Numbered from the stretch's first letter, positions 28,375 through 48,478 are shown. The stretch: 64,000 nt of DNA from Rhodospirillaceae bacterium (GCA_028819475.1 JAPPLJ010000008.1:88793-152792); one strand, 5' to 3'. The notes: a model not told the origin generated them from the sequence alone. A program made the numbers and translations.

Positions 28375-29111
28375 CAGTCTGCGCCCCCTTCGGCGGGGTC
28401 GGCGCCTTCGCCGTCCGAAGCATCGGCCGGCGCGGCGGCATCCAGGATCGCGGCGGGTACCGGCAGATTGTCCGGCGCGGCCTTCTTCCGGGCATCGCGT
28501 ATTTCGACCAGGCTGCCCTTGGCGCCGGGCACCGCACCCTTGACCATGATCAGGCCACGGGCGGCATCGGTCGCGACGATCTCCAGACTGACGGCCGAGC
28601 GGCGTTGCGTGCCCATATGGCCGGCCATTTTCTTGCCCTTGAACACTTTGCCGGGGTCCTGGCACTGACCGGTCGAGCCGTGCGCCCGGTGCGAAACTGA
28701 AACGCCGTGGGACGCCCGCAGACCGCTGAAATTATGCCGCTTCATCGCACCGGCAAATCCCTTGCCGATGGTTACGCCGGCGACATCGACAAACTGGCCC
28801 GGCACGAAATGCTCGGCCGAGAGTTCTGCGCCGACCTCGACCAGATTCTCTTCACTGACCCGGAATTCGACGAGCCGGCGCTTCGGCTCTACCTTCGCCT
28901 TCGCGAAATGGCCGCGCATGGCGCGGGTGACATTCTTCGCCTTCGCCGTGCCGTGGCCGAGCTGGACCGCGGTGTAGCCGTCGCGTTCGGTCGTCCGGTT
29001 GTCGACAACCTGGCAGGCATCGAGCTGCAAGACGGTCACAGGCAGATGCCGGCCGTCTTCCGCGAAGATGCGGCTCATGCCTTTTTTCTCGGCGATGAGA
29101 CCGGTGCGCAT
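28374..29111 (-). CDS. rplC: 50S ribosomal protein L3 with acidic tail
   Basis: 245 aa. [31 protein letters not shown] start; the peptidyl-transferase loop [25 protein letters not shown], whose Gln is the PrmB methylation site in relatives. A ~35-residue Ala/Asp/Glu-rich C-terminal tail ([17 protein letters not shown] end) makes it longer than the E. coli protein. Starts overlap rpsJ by one base (TGATG). Confidence 0.97.
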   Translation of the reverse strand: MRTGLIAEKKGMSRIFAEDGRHLPVTVLQLDACQVVDNRTTERDGYTAVQLGHGTAKAKNVTRAMRGHFAKAKVEPKRRLVEFRVSEENLVEVGAELSAEHFVPGQFVDVAGVTIGKGFAGAMKRHNFSGLRASHGVSVSHRAHGSTGQCQDPGKVFKGKKMAGHMGTQRRSAVSLEIVATDAARGLIMVKGAVPGAKGSLVEIRDARKKAAPDNLPVPAAILDAAAPADASDGEGADPAEGGAD

Positions 29112-29431
29112 CACGCTTCTTCCTTCAGCTTGATATCGACGTGCACGCCGGCCGCGAGGTCGAGCTTGCCCAGCGCATCGACCGTCTGCGGAGTCGGATC
29201 GACGATATCGATCAACCGCTTGTGCGTCCTGGTCTCGAACTGCTCGCGCGATTTCTTGTCGATGTGCGGCGAACGGTTCACCGTATATTTGCGGATCCGT
29301 GTGGGCAGCGGGATCGGTCCGCGTACTTGCGCGCCCGTCCGCCTGGCCGTGTTGACGATCTCGCCGGTCGATTGATCGAGCAGACGGTGATCGAAGGCCT
29401 TGAGCCGGATCCGTATCGTTTGGCTTTCCAT
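29111..29431 (-). CDS. rpsJ: 30S ribosomal protein S10 / NusE
   Basis: 106 aa. Ribosomal protein and transcription antitermination partner of NusB and Nus[73 protein letters not shown] is the full conserved protein. Start [10 protein letters not shown]; an ATG four codons upstream is also in frame but gives an unusual N-terminus. A terminator-like hairpin separates it from tuf copy 1. Confidence 0.98.
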   Translation of the reverse strand: MESQTIRIRLKAFDHRLLDQSTGEIVNTARRTGAQVRGPIPLPTRIRKYTVNRSPHIDKKSREQFETRTHKRLIDIVDPTPQTVDALGKLDLAAGVHVDIKLKEEA

Positions 29432-29440
29432 CGTCAATCC

Positions 29441-29479
29441 CAATCAAAATGCCGCCGGTTTCGAAAAGTCCGGCGGCAT
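29441..29479 (-). terminator. Intrinsic terminator/attenuator between tuf copy 1 and rpsJ
   Basis: On the minus strand ATGCCGCCGG pairs with CCGGCGGCAT over 10 bp (29449-29458 with 29470-29479) around an 11-base loop, followed by TTTTGATT. It begins 14 bases after the tuf stop and ends 18 bases before the rpsJ start. It could reduce read-through into the S10 cluster or be regulated. Confidence 0.65.
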
Positions 29480-29487
29480 CCCGCTAT

Positions 29488-30691
<1,204 letters not shown>

Positions 30692-30763
30692 CTGCCTCTG
30701 CCTGCCCCTGCCGGGGTCCTTTTCTTTCCTGCTGGTTTTTTCCTGCTGGGTTGAGCCTCGCCG

Positions 30764-32839
30764 TCAGGCCATCTTGGCGCGGACTTCCTCCGCGACCGCC
30801 TGGGGCACCTCTTCATAGTGGTCGAACTGCATGGTGTAGGTCGCCCGGCCTTGGCTCATCGAGCGTAGCGTGTTGACATAGCCGAACATGTTGGCGAGCG
30901 GCACCATGGCGTCGATGACCTGGGCGTTGCCGCGGGCGTCCATGCCCTGGACCTGGCCGCGCCGGCTGTTCAGGTCGCCAATGATATCGCCCATATAGTC
31001 CTCCGGCGTCACCACCTCGACCTTCATCATCGGTTCGAGCAGCTTCGGCTTGCCCTTCTGCATCGCTTCGCGGAAGGCGGCACGGGCGGCGATCTCGAAC
31101 GCCATGACGCTTGAATCGACATCGTGATGAGCGCCGTCATAGAGCTCAGCCTTGAAATCGATCACCGGGAAACCGGCCAGCACGCCGGATTCCTTGGCGC
31201 CAAGGATGCCTTTCTCGACGCCCGGCGCATATTCCCTCGGCACGTTGCCGCCCACGACCGTGTTCTCGAAAACGAACGGCTCGCCCCGCTCGCCCGGCGA
31301 AAAGCGGATTTTGACCCGGGCAAACTGACCCGAGCCGCCGGTCTGTTTCTTGTGGGTGTAGTCGATATCGGCGACCTGCGAGATCGTCTCCCGGTAGGCG
31401 ACCTGGGGCGCGCCGATATTGGCGTCGACCCGGAATTCGCGTTTCAGCCGGTCGACCAGAATTTCGAGATGCAGCTCGCCCATTCCGGCGATGATCGTCT
31501 GCCCGCTTTCCTCGTCCGAACTGACCCGGAATGACGGATCCTCGGCCGCCAGCCGGCCCAGCGCCAGCCCCATCTTGTCGTGGTCGGCCTTGGTCTTGGG
31601 CTCGATAGCGATCTCGATGACCGGCTCCGGAAACTCCATGCGCTCCAAGACAATCGGCTTGCCGGCGTTACACAGGGTATCGCCGGTGGCAACTTCCTTC
31701 AGCCCGGCAAATGCGACGATATCACCGGCGCGCGCTTCCTTGATGTCCTCCCGGCTGTTGGCGTGCATCAACAGCATGCGGCCGGCACGTTCCTTCTTGC
31801 CCTTGACCGTGTTGAGCAGCGAATCGCCGGTGTTGACAATGCCGGAATAAATACGGGCGAAGGCCAGCGATCCGACATAGGGATCGTTCATGATCTTGAA
31901 GGCGAGCGCCGAGAACGGCTCCTCGTCTTCGCTTCGGCGTTCCGACGGCTCTTCGCTGCCGGGCAGGATACCGGCAATAGCCGGTACGTCGACCGGCGAC
32001 GGCATGTAATCGACCACGGCATCGAGCAGCGGCTGGACGCCCTTGTTCTTGAAGGCCGAACCGCACATGACCGGGATGAAAGCGCCGTTGATCGTGCCCT
32101 TGCGGATACAGGCCTTCAGTGTCGCTTCGTCGGGCTCAGTCCCGTCGAGAAATGCCTCCAGCGCCGCATCGTCCTGTTCGACTGCCGCTTCCAGCAGCCT
32201 GTCGCGATATTCCCCGGCCTTGTCCTGCAAATCGGCCGGAATTTCCTCATCGCGGAATTCGGCGCCCAACTGCTCGCCGGACCAGACGACCGCCTTCATG
32301 CGCACCAGGTCGATGACGCCGGCGAACTTCGCCTCGGCGCCGATCGGAAGCTGGATGGCCAGCGGTGTCGCGCCCAGCCGGTCCTCGATCATGGCGATTG
32401 TGCGATGGAAGTCTGCCCCGACCCGGTCCATCTTGTTGACGAAACACATGCGCGGCACGCCGTATTTGTCGGCCTGTCGCCAGACGGTTTCGGACTGCGG
32501 TTCGACACCCGCCACCGAATCGAACACCGCCACCGCGCCGTCCAGGACACGCAGCGACCGCTCAACCTCGATGGTAAAGTCGACATGGCCCGGCGTGTCG
32601 ATGATGTTGATCCGGTGATTGCGCCAGAAACAGGTGGTCGCCGCGGACGTGATCGTGATGCCACGCTCCTGCTCCTGCTCCATCCAGTCCATGGTAGCCG
32701 CGCCGTCATGCACCTCGCCGATCTTATGGGACCGGCCGGTGTAATAGAGGATGCGCTCTGTGCACGTCGTCTTGCCGGCATCGATGTGGGCCATGATGCC
32801 GATGTTGCGATAGCGCTCCAGGGGTGTCTTGCGTGCCAT
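30764..32839 (-). CDS. fusA: Elongation factor G
   Basis: 691-aa translocase GTPase. G1 AHIDAGKTT (17-25), switch I with [15 protein letters not shown]3 DTPGHVDF, G4 [10 protein letters not shown], domain II and III, domain IV with [11 protein letters not shown] and the tip region, and the C-terminal domain [34 protein letters not shown]. Full length, single copy in the window. 60 bases after rpsG. Confidence 0.98.
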   Translation of the reverse strand: MARKTPLERYRNIGIMAHIDAGKTTCTERILYYTGRSHKIGEVHDGAATMDWMEQEQERGITITSAATTCFWRNHRINIIDTPGHVDFTIEVERSLRVLDGAVAVFDSVAGVEPQSETVWRQADKYGVPRMCFVNKMDRVGADFHRTIAMIEDRLGATPLAIQLPIGAEAKFAGVIDLVRMKAVVWSGEQLGAEFRDEEIPADLQDKAGEYRDRLLEAAVEQDDAALEAFLDGTEPDEATLKACIRKGTINGAFIPVMCGSAFKNKGVQPLLDAVVDYMPSPVDVPAIAGILPGSEEPSERRSEDEEPFSALAFKIMNDPYVGSLAFARIYSGIVNTGDSLLNTVKGKKERAGRMLLMHANSREDIKEARAGDIVAFAGLKEVATGDTLCNAGKPIVLERMEFPEPVIEIAIEPKTKADHDKMGLALGRLAAEDPSFRVSSDEESGQTIIAGMGELHLEILVDRLKREFRVDANIGAPQVAYRETISQVADIDYTHKKQTGGSGQFARVKIRFSPGERGEPFVFENTVVGGNVPREYAPGVEKGILGAKESGVLAGFPVIDFKAELYDGAHHDVDSSVMAFEIAARAAFREAMQKGKPKLLEPMMKVEVVTPEDYMGDIIGDLNSRRGQVQGMDARGNAQVIDAMVPLANMFGYVNTLRSMSQGRATYTMQFDHYEEVPQAVAEEVRAKMA

Positions 32840-32899
32840 TCTTGCGGGCCTCTGCGGGCGATTCCCGAAACCGGAAACCGCAATTCCTCTATCTTCTCG

Positions 32900-33370
32900 T
32901 TACCAGCGATAATGCGAGAACGCGCGGTTGGCCTCGGCCATCCGATGCGTATCCTCGCGCTTCTTGACGGCGGCGCCGCGATTTTCCGCCGCCTCCATGA
33001 GTTCGGCCGACAGCCGCTCGGCCATCGTGCGTTCGGCCCGGGCCCGGGCCGCTGCGATCAGCCAGCGGATCGCCAACGCCTGGGCGCGGTCCTGGCGGAC
33101 TTCCACCGGCACCTGGTAGGTCGCTCCGCCGACGCGACGCGAACGCACCTCGATGGCCGGGCGGACATTGTCAAGCGCATCGTGGAACACGCGCAGCGGC
33201 TCGGTACGCATCCGGCTCTCCACGCGGTCGAGCGCACCATAGACGATATTCTCGGCGACCGACTTCTTGCCGTCCTTCATGATGCTGTTCATGAATTTGG
33301 TCAGCACCACGTCGTGATACTTGGCGTCCGGCAAAATCTCGCGTTTTTCTGCGCGGTGGCGACGGGACAT
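32900..33370 (-). CDS. rpsG: 30S ribosomal protein S7
   Basis: 156 aa, head organiser of the 30[49 protein letters not shown] start and C-terminal [20 protein letters not shown] are diagnostic. S7 is the translational repressor of the str operon in E. coli, so the rpsL-rpsG spacer (81 bases) may matter. Confidence 0.98.
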   Translation of the reverse strand: MSRRHRAEKREILPDAKYHDVVLTKFMNSIMKDGKKSVAENIVYGALDRVESRMRTEPLRVFHDALDNVRPAIEVRSRRVGGATYQVPVEVRQDRAQALAIRWLIAAARARAERTMAERLSAELMEAAENRGAAVKKREDTHRMAEANRAFSHYRW

Positions 33371-33451
33371 GGGTCGGTCTTTCCTCTGGGACCGGCCTGC
33401 CGCTCCGCGGTAAGCCGGCGCTACTCGAATTCTTTCGCTGCGGCTTCCGGG

Positions 33452-33823
33452 TTACTTCGGCCGTTTGGCGCCGTATTTCGAACGGCGCTGGCGGCGGTCG
33501 GCGACGCCGTGGGTATCCAGCGTGCCGCGGATGATGTGATAGCGGACGCCCGGCAGGTCCTTTACGCGGCCGCCGCGGATCATCACAACCGAATGCTCCT
33601 GCAGGTTGTGGCCCTCTCCCGGGATGTAGCAGGTCACCTCGAAACCGTTGGTGAGGCGGACGCGCGCGACCTTGCGCAGCGCGGAGTTCGGTTTCTTCGG
33701 CGTCGTCGTGTAGACGCGGGTGCACACCCCCCGCTTCTGCGGGCAGGATTCCATGGCCGGCACCTTGTTCCGCTTGACCGGCGCCTTGCGCGGCTTGCGG
33801 ATCAGCTGATTGATCGTCGGCAT
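33452..33823 (-). CDS. rpsL: 30S ribosomal protein S12
   Basis: 123 aa, decoding-centre protein. [24 protein letters not shown] start; [11 protein letters not shown] has Lys43 and [13 protein letters not shown] has Lys88 and Asp89, the wild-type residues at the streptomycin positions (Asp89 is the RimO methylthiolation site in relatives). Start ATG; the open frame extends upstream through the leader but has no homology there. Confidence 0.98.
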   Translation of the reverse strand: MPTINQLIRKPRKAPVKRNKVPAMESCPQKRGVCTRVYTTTPKKPNSALRKVARVRLTNGFEVTCYIPGEGHNLQEHSVVMIRGGRVKDLPGVRYHIIRGTLDTHGVADRRQRRSKYGAKRPK

Positions 33824-34111
33824 GACTGCCCTGCCTTTTCGCACCGGACGCGCAGCTCCGAGACGGCGGGCGCAGGCTTCCGGCATTCCTTGTTCTCGTT
33901 GGCCGATCCGCTTCGCAGGCCGCCTGACAATCGACGCAGCGACCGGTCGATACAAAACACCGACCCGAAAGCGCTTCATCGGCTTCAGGCCGGTGCAAAG
34001 CCGACCCGGCGGCAGTACCGGACGCTGCGTCTGACGCCCGAACCGGCCGGATCGTGTGGATGGCTCTACAAATAGCTGCGGGAGCGGCATTCATCCGCTC
34101 CCGCCTGAACG
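33824..34111 (-). promoter_or_regulatory. Long 5' leader of the rpsL-rpsG-fusA-tuf operon
   Basis: About 290 bases between the predicted transcription start (~34112) and the rpsL ATG, with no credible gene; overlapping frames here have no recognisable protein. The 5' end carries the perfect hairpin listed separately. The length suggests RNA-level control, perhaps by S7 or S12, but no known riboswitch or leader class is recognised. Confidence 0.45.
34078..34104 (-). other. Perfect 10-bp hairpin at the start of the rpsL leader
   Basis: GCGGGAGCGG (34078-34087) pairs with CCGCTCCCGC (34095-34104) around a 7-base loop. It would form within the first ~35 bases of the transcript from the promoter just upstream. 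There is no T run, so an mRNA-stabilising 5' stem is more likely than a terminator. Confidence 0.6.
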
Positions 34112-34118
34112 CGAGCGG

Positions 34119-34147
34119 AAAATATTGCCGACCCGGCGGTCCGTCAA
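34119..34147 (-). promoter_or_regulatory. Sigma70-like promoter of the str operon
   Basis: TTGACG (34142-34147) and TATTTT (34119-34124) with a 17-base spacer on the minus strand, the best-spaced promoter in this gap. Located 140 bases after the rpoC stop and ~300 bases before rpsL. Confidence 0.65.
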
Positions 34148-34239
34148 GCGGCAAGCTGCGGGAAAACCCCTATAAACCGCTGCGATGCGACAGTTTTGAT
34201 ACGTTTGTCGGGATTCGAAATGGCATCCCGCCGCCAGGC

Positions 34240-34265
34240 GCCCGGCGATTCGGAAATCGCCGGGC
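34240..34265 (-). terminator. 11-bp hairpin after rpoC
   Basis: GCCCGGCGATT (34240-34250) pairs perfectly with AATCGCCGGGC (34255-34265) around a 4-base loop, 22 bases after the rpoC stop. No T tract follows, so it may be a Rho-assisted end or an mRNA 3' protective stem of the rpoBC transcript. Confidence 0.5.
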
Positions 34266-34287
34266 CGGCCAGTTGCAATGCCCGAGG

Positions 34288-42938
<8,651 letters not shown>

Positions 42939-43073
42939 CGAATTTCCTTTTCATACACCCGGTACCGCGGCCGGGACCGACCGGTCCGTCACTTCCGGCT
43001 CAGCGATACGTTGCCGGATCCTGCGCCCGGCACTGCCACGCCCGACTCATTTCCAATGGCACAACGCCGAATG

Positions 43074-43098
43074 GGCCGCGGGGTACGGCCCCGCGGCC
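43074..43098 (-). other. 10-bp hairpin in the rplL-rpoB spacer
   Basis: GGCCGCGGGG (43074-43083) pairs with CCCCGCGGCC (43089-43098) around a 5-base loop. It lies 7 bases downstream (in transcription) of the 26-bp palindrome. Together they form a double stem between rplL and rpoB, where E. coli has an attenuator and an RNase III site. Confidence 0.65.
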
Positions 43099-43105
43099 TC
43101 CACGG

Positions 43106-43131
43106 TGACAGCGCTTTCGAAAGCGCTGTCA
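43106..43131 (-). other. 26-bp perfect palindrome just after rplL
   Basis: TGACAGCGCTTTC (43106-43118) and its exact complement (43119-43131) meet with no spacer, 6 bases after the rplL stop. In RNA it would form a 10-11 bp stem with a tight loop. No T tract follows. Its place fits partial termination or RNase III processing that lowers rpoBC relative to rplJL expression. Confidence 0.7.
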
Positions 43132-43137
43132 GGCAAG

Positions 43138-43536
43138 CTATTTGAGCTCGACCGAAGCGCCAACTTCTTCCAGCTTCTTCTTGATTTCTTCGGCTTCGTC
43201 TTTGCTGGCCCCTTCCTTGACCGGCTTCGGCGCGCCTTCGACCAGATCCTTGGCCTCCTTGAGGCCGAGGCCGGTAATGGCACGCACTTCCTTGATGACG
43301 TTGATCTTCTTGTCGCCGAAGGAACTCAGAATGACATCGAATTCCGTCTTTTCTTCGGCGGCGCCGTCATCGCTCTCGACAGCGGCGGCACCCGGCATGG
43401 CGCCCGGCATCATCATCATGCCGCCGCCGGCCGAGGCCTGCACGCCCCACTTCTCTTCCAGCATCTTGCTGAGCTCCGCCGCTTCCAGAACGGTCAGCGA
43501 CGAAAGATCTTCTGCGATTTTTTCCAGATCGGCCAT
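43138..43536 (-). CDS. rplL: 50S ribosomal protein L7/L12
   Basis: 132-aa stalk protein that recruits translation GTPases. N-terminal dimer helix region [30 protein letters not shown], flexible Ala/Gly/Met hinge ([16 protein letters not shown]) and C-terminal domain [48 protein letters not shown]. Start ATG with GGAG 9 bases upstream. Confidence 0.98.
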   Translation of the reverse strand: MADLEKIAEDLSSLTVLEAAELSKMLEEKWGVQASAGGGMMMMPGAMPGAAAVESDDGAAEEKTEFDVILSSFGDKKINVIKEVRAITGLGLKEAKDLVEGAPKPVKEGASKDEAEEIKKKLEEVGASVELK

Positions 43537-43629
43537 GTGGCTTTACTCCAGTGAGATAGGGTTGATTTCCGAATCGGCCAGCAGGCAATCGAACAAAATC
43601 GAACGCCCGCTGAAGAATGGCGGGTGCGC

Positions 43630-44172
43630 TTACTCCTTGGCTCCCTGTGCCGCCAGCACGCCGATAACGTCGCGCGCCGGGGCGGCCAGGACGCCCACCG
43701 TATCCCGCGCGGGCGCCTGAAGAACGCCGGCGAGCCTCACGGCCGGGGCCTGAAGGAGACCGAGCAGCTGGGCGCGCAGTTCGTCGAGCGAAGGCAGCGT
43801 CGCGAGCGCCTTGAGCTGGTCGATATCGATGACCTTGCCGCCCAGTCCGCCGCAAAGAACATCGAGCTTCTGGTTCCTTTTGGCAAAATCAAGAATCGCC
43901 TTTGCCACGGATACGGGATCCTCGGCGTAGGCGATGGCGGTCGGTCCTTCGAAACGGTCGGCCAGTCCGGCGTGCGGCGTGCCCTCCAGGGCGATCTTCG
44001 CCAGCCGATTCTTGGTCACTTTGAAACGGGCGCCGGCCTCCCGCATTTCCGCGCGAAGCGTCGAGGTTTCGGCCACCGTCATCCCGGTCTGCCGGGTGAC
44101 GATGACGAGCTCGGCGTCGCTGAAAATGCCGTTCAGTTCGGCAACCAGCTTCACTTTTTGCGTGCGGTCCAC
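43630..44172 (-). CDS. rplJ: 50S ribosomal protein L10, GTG start
   Basis: 180 aa, stalk base binding L7/L12 dimers. DRTQKVKLVAELNGIFSDAELVIVTRQTGMTVAETSTLRAEMREAGARFKVTKNRLAKIAL is typical. The C-terminal helix that holds L12 contains near-repeats (LQAPA, GVLQAPARDTVGVLAAPARDVIGVLAA). The start is GTG (NV|DRTQK), chosen because relatives begin with M-D-R; GGAGACGG lies 6-14 bases upstream and no ATG is near. Confidence 0.95.
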   Translation of the reverse strand: MDRTQKVKLVAELNGIFSDAELVIVTRQTGMTVAETSTLRAEMREAGARFKVTKNRLAKIALEGTPHAGLADRFEGPTAIAYAEDPVSVAKAILDFAKRNQKLDVLCGGLGGKVIDIDQLKALATLPSLDELRAQLLGLLQAPAVRLAGVLQAPARDTVGVLAAPARDVIGVLAAQGAKE

Positions 44173-44508
44173 GTTTTCCGTCTCCGACACTTGTCTGGTC
44201 CGTTCTAGCCGTCGGAATGACGGCGTTCGCGAACCGGTTTCACTCGCCCTGCGCCGGGCCGGAACCCGGCGCCGGGCCGAAACCTGTCCCGGAGAAACGC
44301 GGCTCCCATCCGTCACCGGATCGAAACCCTTTTCCTCCGTCTCATGCCGGCCGCCCCACAGGGTGATGAAGGGGGCGATTAAGCCGTTCTTCCGTCCGCG
44401 TGGACGGTCCGGCGCCTGCAATCTCGGACAGGGGCCGGCGGCCTCGCTCCGAAAAGCCCGGCCGCCGCTCCGCCGGGCCCCGGGCCCGACGAAATCCCGT
44501 TGCTGCGG
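44173..44508 (-). promoter_or_regulatory. rplA-rplJ spacer, probable L10 leader
   Basis: 336 bases without a credible gene. In many bacteria the mRNA in this position folds into the L10(L12) leader that binds L10-L12 for feedback control. A perfect 8-bp hairpin GCGCCGGG/CCCGGCGC with a 6-base loop (44251-44272) lies 78 bases before the rplJ start. I could not match the full leader consensus by eye, so the call is positional. Confidence 0.4.
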
Positions 44509-45207
44509 CTAGCCGCCGCTCAATTCGGCCACGTCCAACCGGACGGACGGGCCCATGGTCGAACCGATCGACACCCGCTTGATGTAGGTGCCCTTGGCGC
44601 CGCTCGGCTTTGCGGCGCTGATCGCGCCGAAGAAGGCGCGGACGTTTTCGACCAGCGCCTCCTCCGCAAAACTCGCCTTGCCGATACCGGCATGGACGAT
44701 GCCGGCCCGCTCGGCGCGATACTGGACCTGGCCGCCTTTGGCGTCCTGGATCGCCTTGCCGACATCCGGCGTTACCGTGCCGACCTTCGGGTTCGGCATG
44801 AGGCCGCGCGGCCCGAGGATTTTGCCGAGCCGGCCGACCACAGGCATCATGTCCGGAGTCGCGATCACCCGCTCGAAATCCGATCGCCCGTTGCGGATTT
44901 CCTCTGCCAGGTCCTCGGCCCCGACGATATCCGCGCCCGCCGCCGTCGCTTCCTCGGCCTTGGCGTCGCGTGCGAATACCAGCACTCGAAGGCTCTTGCC
45001 GGTGCCGTTGGGCAGGGTGACGGCGCCGCGCACATTCTGGTCGGCATGGCGGGTGTCTACTCCGAGATTCATCGACATTTCGATGGTCTCGTCGAACTTC
45101 GCGGTCGCCCTCTCCTTGATGACCCGGACAGCTTCCTCCACCGGATAAGTCCTGTCTCTTTCAAGGCTTTCACGAGCGTTGCGGAGACGTTTTCCTGCGC
45201 GCGCCAT
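44509..45207 (-). CDS. rplA: 50S ribosomal protein L1
   Basis: 232 aa, L1 stalk that moves E-site tRNA; also the repressor of the L11 operon in E. coli. [69 protein letters not shown] and the C-terminal [12 protein letters not shown] are present. Starts 2 bases after rplK. Confidence 0.98.
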   Translation of the reverse strand: MARAGKRLRNARESLERDRTYPVEEAVRVIKERATAKFDETIEMSMNLGVDTRHADQNVRGAVTLPNGTGKSLRVLVFARDAKAEEATAAGADIVGAEDLAEEIRNGRSDFERVIATPDMMPVVGRLGKILGPRGLMPNPKVGTVTPDVGKAIQDAKGGQVQYRAERAGIVHAGIGKASFAEEALVENVRAFFGAISAAKPSGAKGTYIKRVSIGSTMGPSVRLDVAELSGG

Positions 45208-45209
45208 GA

Positions 45210-45638
45210 CTACCCCACCACCTCGATGCCCATCGAGCGGGCCGAACCGGCGAGAATGCGAACGGCCGCGTCCACATCGTTGGCATTCAGGTCCTTCATT
45301 TTCTCTCCGGCGATCTGCTCGAGCTGCTTGCGTGTCACTGAGCCGGCGACGATATGGCCGGGTTCGGTCGACCCGCTTTCCAGCCTGGCGGCCTTCTTGA
45401 TGAAATAACTGGCCGGCGGCGCCTTGGTTTCGAACGAGAAACTGCGATCCGCATACACGGTGATGATCACCGGGATCGGCATACCCTGTTCCATATTCTG
45501 CGTCGCCGCGTTGAAGGCCTTGCAGAATTCCATGATGGTGATGCCGCGCTGGCCCAGCGCCGGCCCGACTGGCGGGGACGGGTTGGCCTGCCCCGCCGGT
45601 ATCTGAAGTTTCAGATACCCATCGATCTTCTTTGCCAT
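45210..45638 (-). CDS. rplK: 50S ribosomal protein L11
   Basis: 142 aa, GTPase-associated centre; target of thiostrepton-type drugs and needed for RelA activation in relatives. [46 protein letters not shown] start with the two conserved prolines of the N domain; C-terminal RNA-binding domain complete. 151 bases after nusG. Confidence 0.98.
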   Translation of the reverse strand: MAKKIDGYLKLQIPAGQANPSPPVGPALGQRGITIMEFCKAFNAATQNMEQGMPIPVIITVYADRSFSFETKAPPASYFIKKAARLESGSTEPGHIVAGSVTRKQLEQIAGEKMKDLNANDVDAAVRILAGSARSMGIEVVG

Positions 45639-45789
45639 GCTTTTTCAGCTCCCGTTTCGGCGGCGACCTTCCTCGTCGCTGCCGGATTGCTGACGCGCGG
45701 TGCGGCTATGGCGGGCCTCCCGCACGATTCGGCGATGGCCGGCAGACGGCACCGGCCGATGCCCTTCCCTGACCGGAATTTCCGGCCGT

Positions 45790-46320
45790 CTAACCCTTCT
45801 CGACCTGGGTGTACTCCAGTTCGACCGGTGTCGACCGGCCGAATATCGATACCAGAACCTTGAGGCGCGTCCGCTCCTCGTCCACTTCCTCGACCATGCC
45901 GTTGAAATTCTCGAACGGTCCGTCGCACACCCTGACCTGCTCGCCGATCTCGAAGGTGACCGAAGGTTTCGGACGCTCCACACCTTCCTGGACCTGCTGC
46001 AGGATCTGCCGGGCTTCCCGCTCCGTGATCGGGACCGGCTTGCCGCCGCCGCCAAGAAATCCCGTTACCTTGGGCGTATTCTGCACGAGATGCCAGGTAT
46101 CGTCGGTCAGTTCCATGTTGATCAGCACATAACCGGGGAAGAACTTCCGCTCTGCATTGACTTTCTGGCCGCGGCGCATTTCCACCACTTCCTCGGTGGG
46201 CACCAGCACGTCGGAGATCTGCCCTTCCAGCCCCTTTGCCCGGGCCTGTTCCCGGATCGAACCGGCGACCTTCTTCTCGAAGCCGGAATAGGCGTGAATG
46301 ACATACCAGTGCTGCGCCAT
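45790..46320 (-). CDS. nusG: Transcription termination/antitermination factor NusG
   Basis: 176 aa. NGN domain: [22 protein letters not shown] ... [33 protein letters not shown], binding the beta-prime clamp. C-terminal KOW domain: [52 protein letters not shown], which contacts Rho or S10. Start MAQHWYV; 4 bases after secE. Its co-location with rpsJ supports transcription-translation coupling in this long operon. Confidence 0.97.
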   Translation of the reverse strand: MAQHWYVIHAYSGFEKKVAGSIREQARAKGLEGQISDVLVPTEEVVEMRRGQKVNAERKFFPGYVLINMELTDDTWHLVQNTPKVTGFLGGGGKPVPITEREARQILQQVQEGVERPKPSVTFEIGEQVRVCDGPFENFNGMVEEVDEERTRLKVLVSIFGRSTPVELEYTQVEKG

Positions 46321-46324
46321 CCGG

Positions 46325-46513
46325 CTAGCTCCCGAGGCCGAGTATGGCCTGCACGACCGAACCAAGCAGCCAGTCCACGATCATGAAGAACACTGCGACC
46401 AGCGCCACCATGACGAATACCATGACGGTCGTCTGCACGGTTTCCCTGCGCGACGGCCAGGTGACCTTGCTGGTCTCCTGTCGCACCTCGCGTAAGAATT
46501 TGGCCGGGTTCAT
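46325..46513 (-). CDS. secE: Protein translocase subunit SecE
   Basis: 62-aa short SecE with a single membrane helix, as in most bacteria outside Enterobacteria. [50 protein letters not shown]: the amphipathic helix with VTWPSR motif (~residues 18-23) precedes the membrane span (~30-52). It clamps SecY. Located between tRNA-Trp and nusG. Confidence 0.97.
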   Translation of the reverse strand: MNPAKFLREVRQETSKVTWPSRRETVQTTVMVFVMVALVAVFFMIVDWLLGSVVQAILGLGS

Positions 46514-46605
46514 ACCTGTCGTTTTCCGCCTGTTTGAGGTCGCCGGTTACGCGCTACCCGTCACATGTCGGTCGTCGCGCTCTTCGAGTGCGCCCACCGC
46601 CTGTC

Positions 46606-46681
46606 TGGCAGGAGTGGAGGGGCTCGAACCCCCAACCCCCGGTTTTGGAGACCGGTGCTCTACCAATTGAGCTACACTCCT
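46606..46681 (-). tRNA. tRNA-Trp(CCA)
   Basis: 76 bases including an encoded CCA. Acceptor AGGAGTG/CACTCCT, discriminator G, anticodon stem CCGGT/ACCGG with loop CTCCAAA (anticodon CCA), T-loop TTCGAGC. Placed directly before secE, as in many bacteria. Confidence 0.96.
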
Positions 46682-46728
46682 GCCTGCCCTGCCGGCGGCC
46701 GGAGAAGCGCCGCCCCCGGTCGAGGAAC

Positions 46729-46761
46729 GGCGTCGGCCCGCTGTATCGCGATACCGACGCC
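46729..46761 (-). other. Nested inverted repeat before tRNA-Trp
   Basis: GGCGTCGG (46729-46736) and CCGACGCC (46754-46761) pair over 8 bp. The 17-base interval ends in the perfect 10-bp palindrome TATCGCGATA (46744-46753). It lies between the predicted promoter and the tRNA 5' end, so it could be a processing stem or a protein site. Confidence 0.5.
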
Positions 46762-46775
46762 GAAATGAAGCGGTC

Positions 46776-46803
46776 TACATACGCTTTCATGGTCCCGAAT
46801 CAA
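46776..46803 (-). promoter_or_regulatory. Possible promoter for tRNA-Trp-secE-nusG
   Basis: TTGATT (46798-46803) and TATGTA (46776-46781), 16-base spacer, minus strand, in the gap after tuf copy 2. Start would be near 46769, ~88 bases before the tRNA. Confidence 0.5.
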
Positions 46804-46846
46804 GCCAACGGATTGCCGCGCTGCCCAATCGTGCCCCGTTGTTTCC

Positions 46847-48050
<1,204 letters not shown>

Positions 48051-48188
48051 GCCTGTTTCCTGTTCTCACGGGCTCTGCCGCCCTGCGGCGCACCGGCCGG
48101 GCAGTGCCGGCATTTCCGATTCTCCTATGGCCCGCCGCGCTTCGGCGGCCGCCACGTTTGACGACGAACGATCCGGCAGACCGTCAAC

Positions 48189-48262
48189 TGGAGCGGGCGA
48201 CGGGAATCGAACCCGCATAACCAGCTTGGAAGGCTGGGGCTCTACCATTGAGCTACACCCGC
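48189..48262 (-). tRNA. tRNA-Gly(TCC)
   Basis: 74 bases with encoded CCA. Acceptor GCGGGTG pairs with CGCCCGC (one G-U), anticodon stem CCAGC/GCTGG around CTTCCAA (anticodon TCC), T-loop TTCGATT. Lies between tRNA-Tyr and tuf copy 2, reading GGA and GGG codons. Confidence 0.96.
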
Positions 48263-48297
48263 AACCGGCGCTCCGGCGCACCGCGGCTGGATGGCGT

Positions 48298-48382
48298 TGG
48301 TGGAGGGGGTTGGATTCGAACCAACGTAGGCTAAGCCAACGGGTTTACAGCCCGTCCCCTTTAACCACTCGGGCACCCCTCC
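48298..48382 (-). tRNA. tRNA-Tyr(GTA)
   Basis: 85 bases with encoded CCA. Acceptor GGAGGGG/CCCCTCC, anticodon stem ACGGG/CCCGT around CTGTAAA (anticodon GTA), long variable arm typical of bacterial tRNA-Tyr, T-loop TTCGAAT. First gene of the leftward superoperon. Confidence 0.96.
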
Positions 48383-48449
48383 GCGACAAGACCGGCCCTG
48401 CGCCGGTATACTGGCCGGCATCCTGAAAGAACCGGAAATCCGGGTAACG

Positions 48450-48478
48450 CCATTTGGAATCCGCTTGCCGGATGTCAA
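48450..48478 (-). promoter_or_regulatory. Weak candidate promoter for the tRNA-Tyr-tRNA-Gly-tuf transcript
   Basis: A perfect TTGACA (48473-48478) is followed after 17 bases by the poor -10 AAATGG (48450-48455). A promoter must lie in this divergent gap of 198 bases, and this is the best -35; a TATACC at 48405-48410 is another possible -10 without a good -35. Confidence 0.35.

Noticed and set aside
31580..34075. 831-codon plus-strand frame opposite fusA, rpsG and rpsL
   Set aside because: Covers three unmistakable genes on the other strand; codon pattern is that of a complementary shadow.
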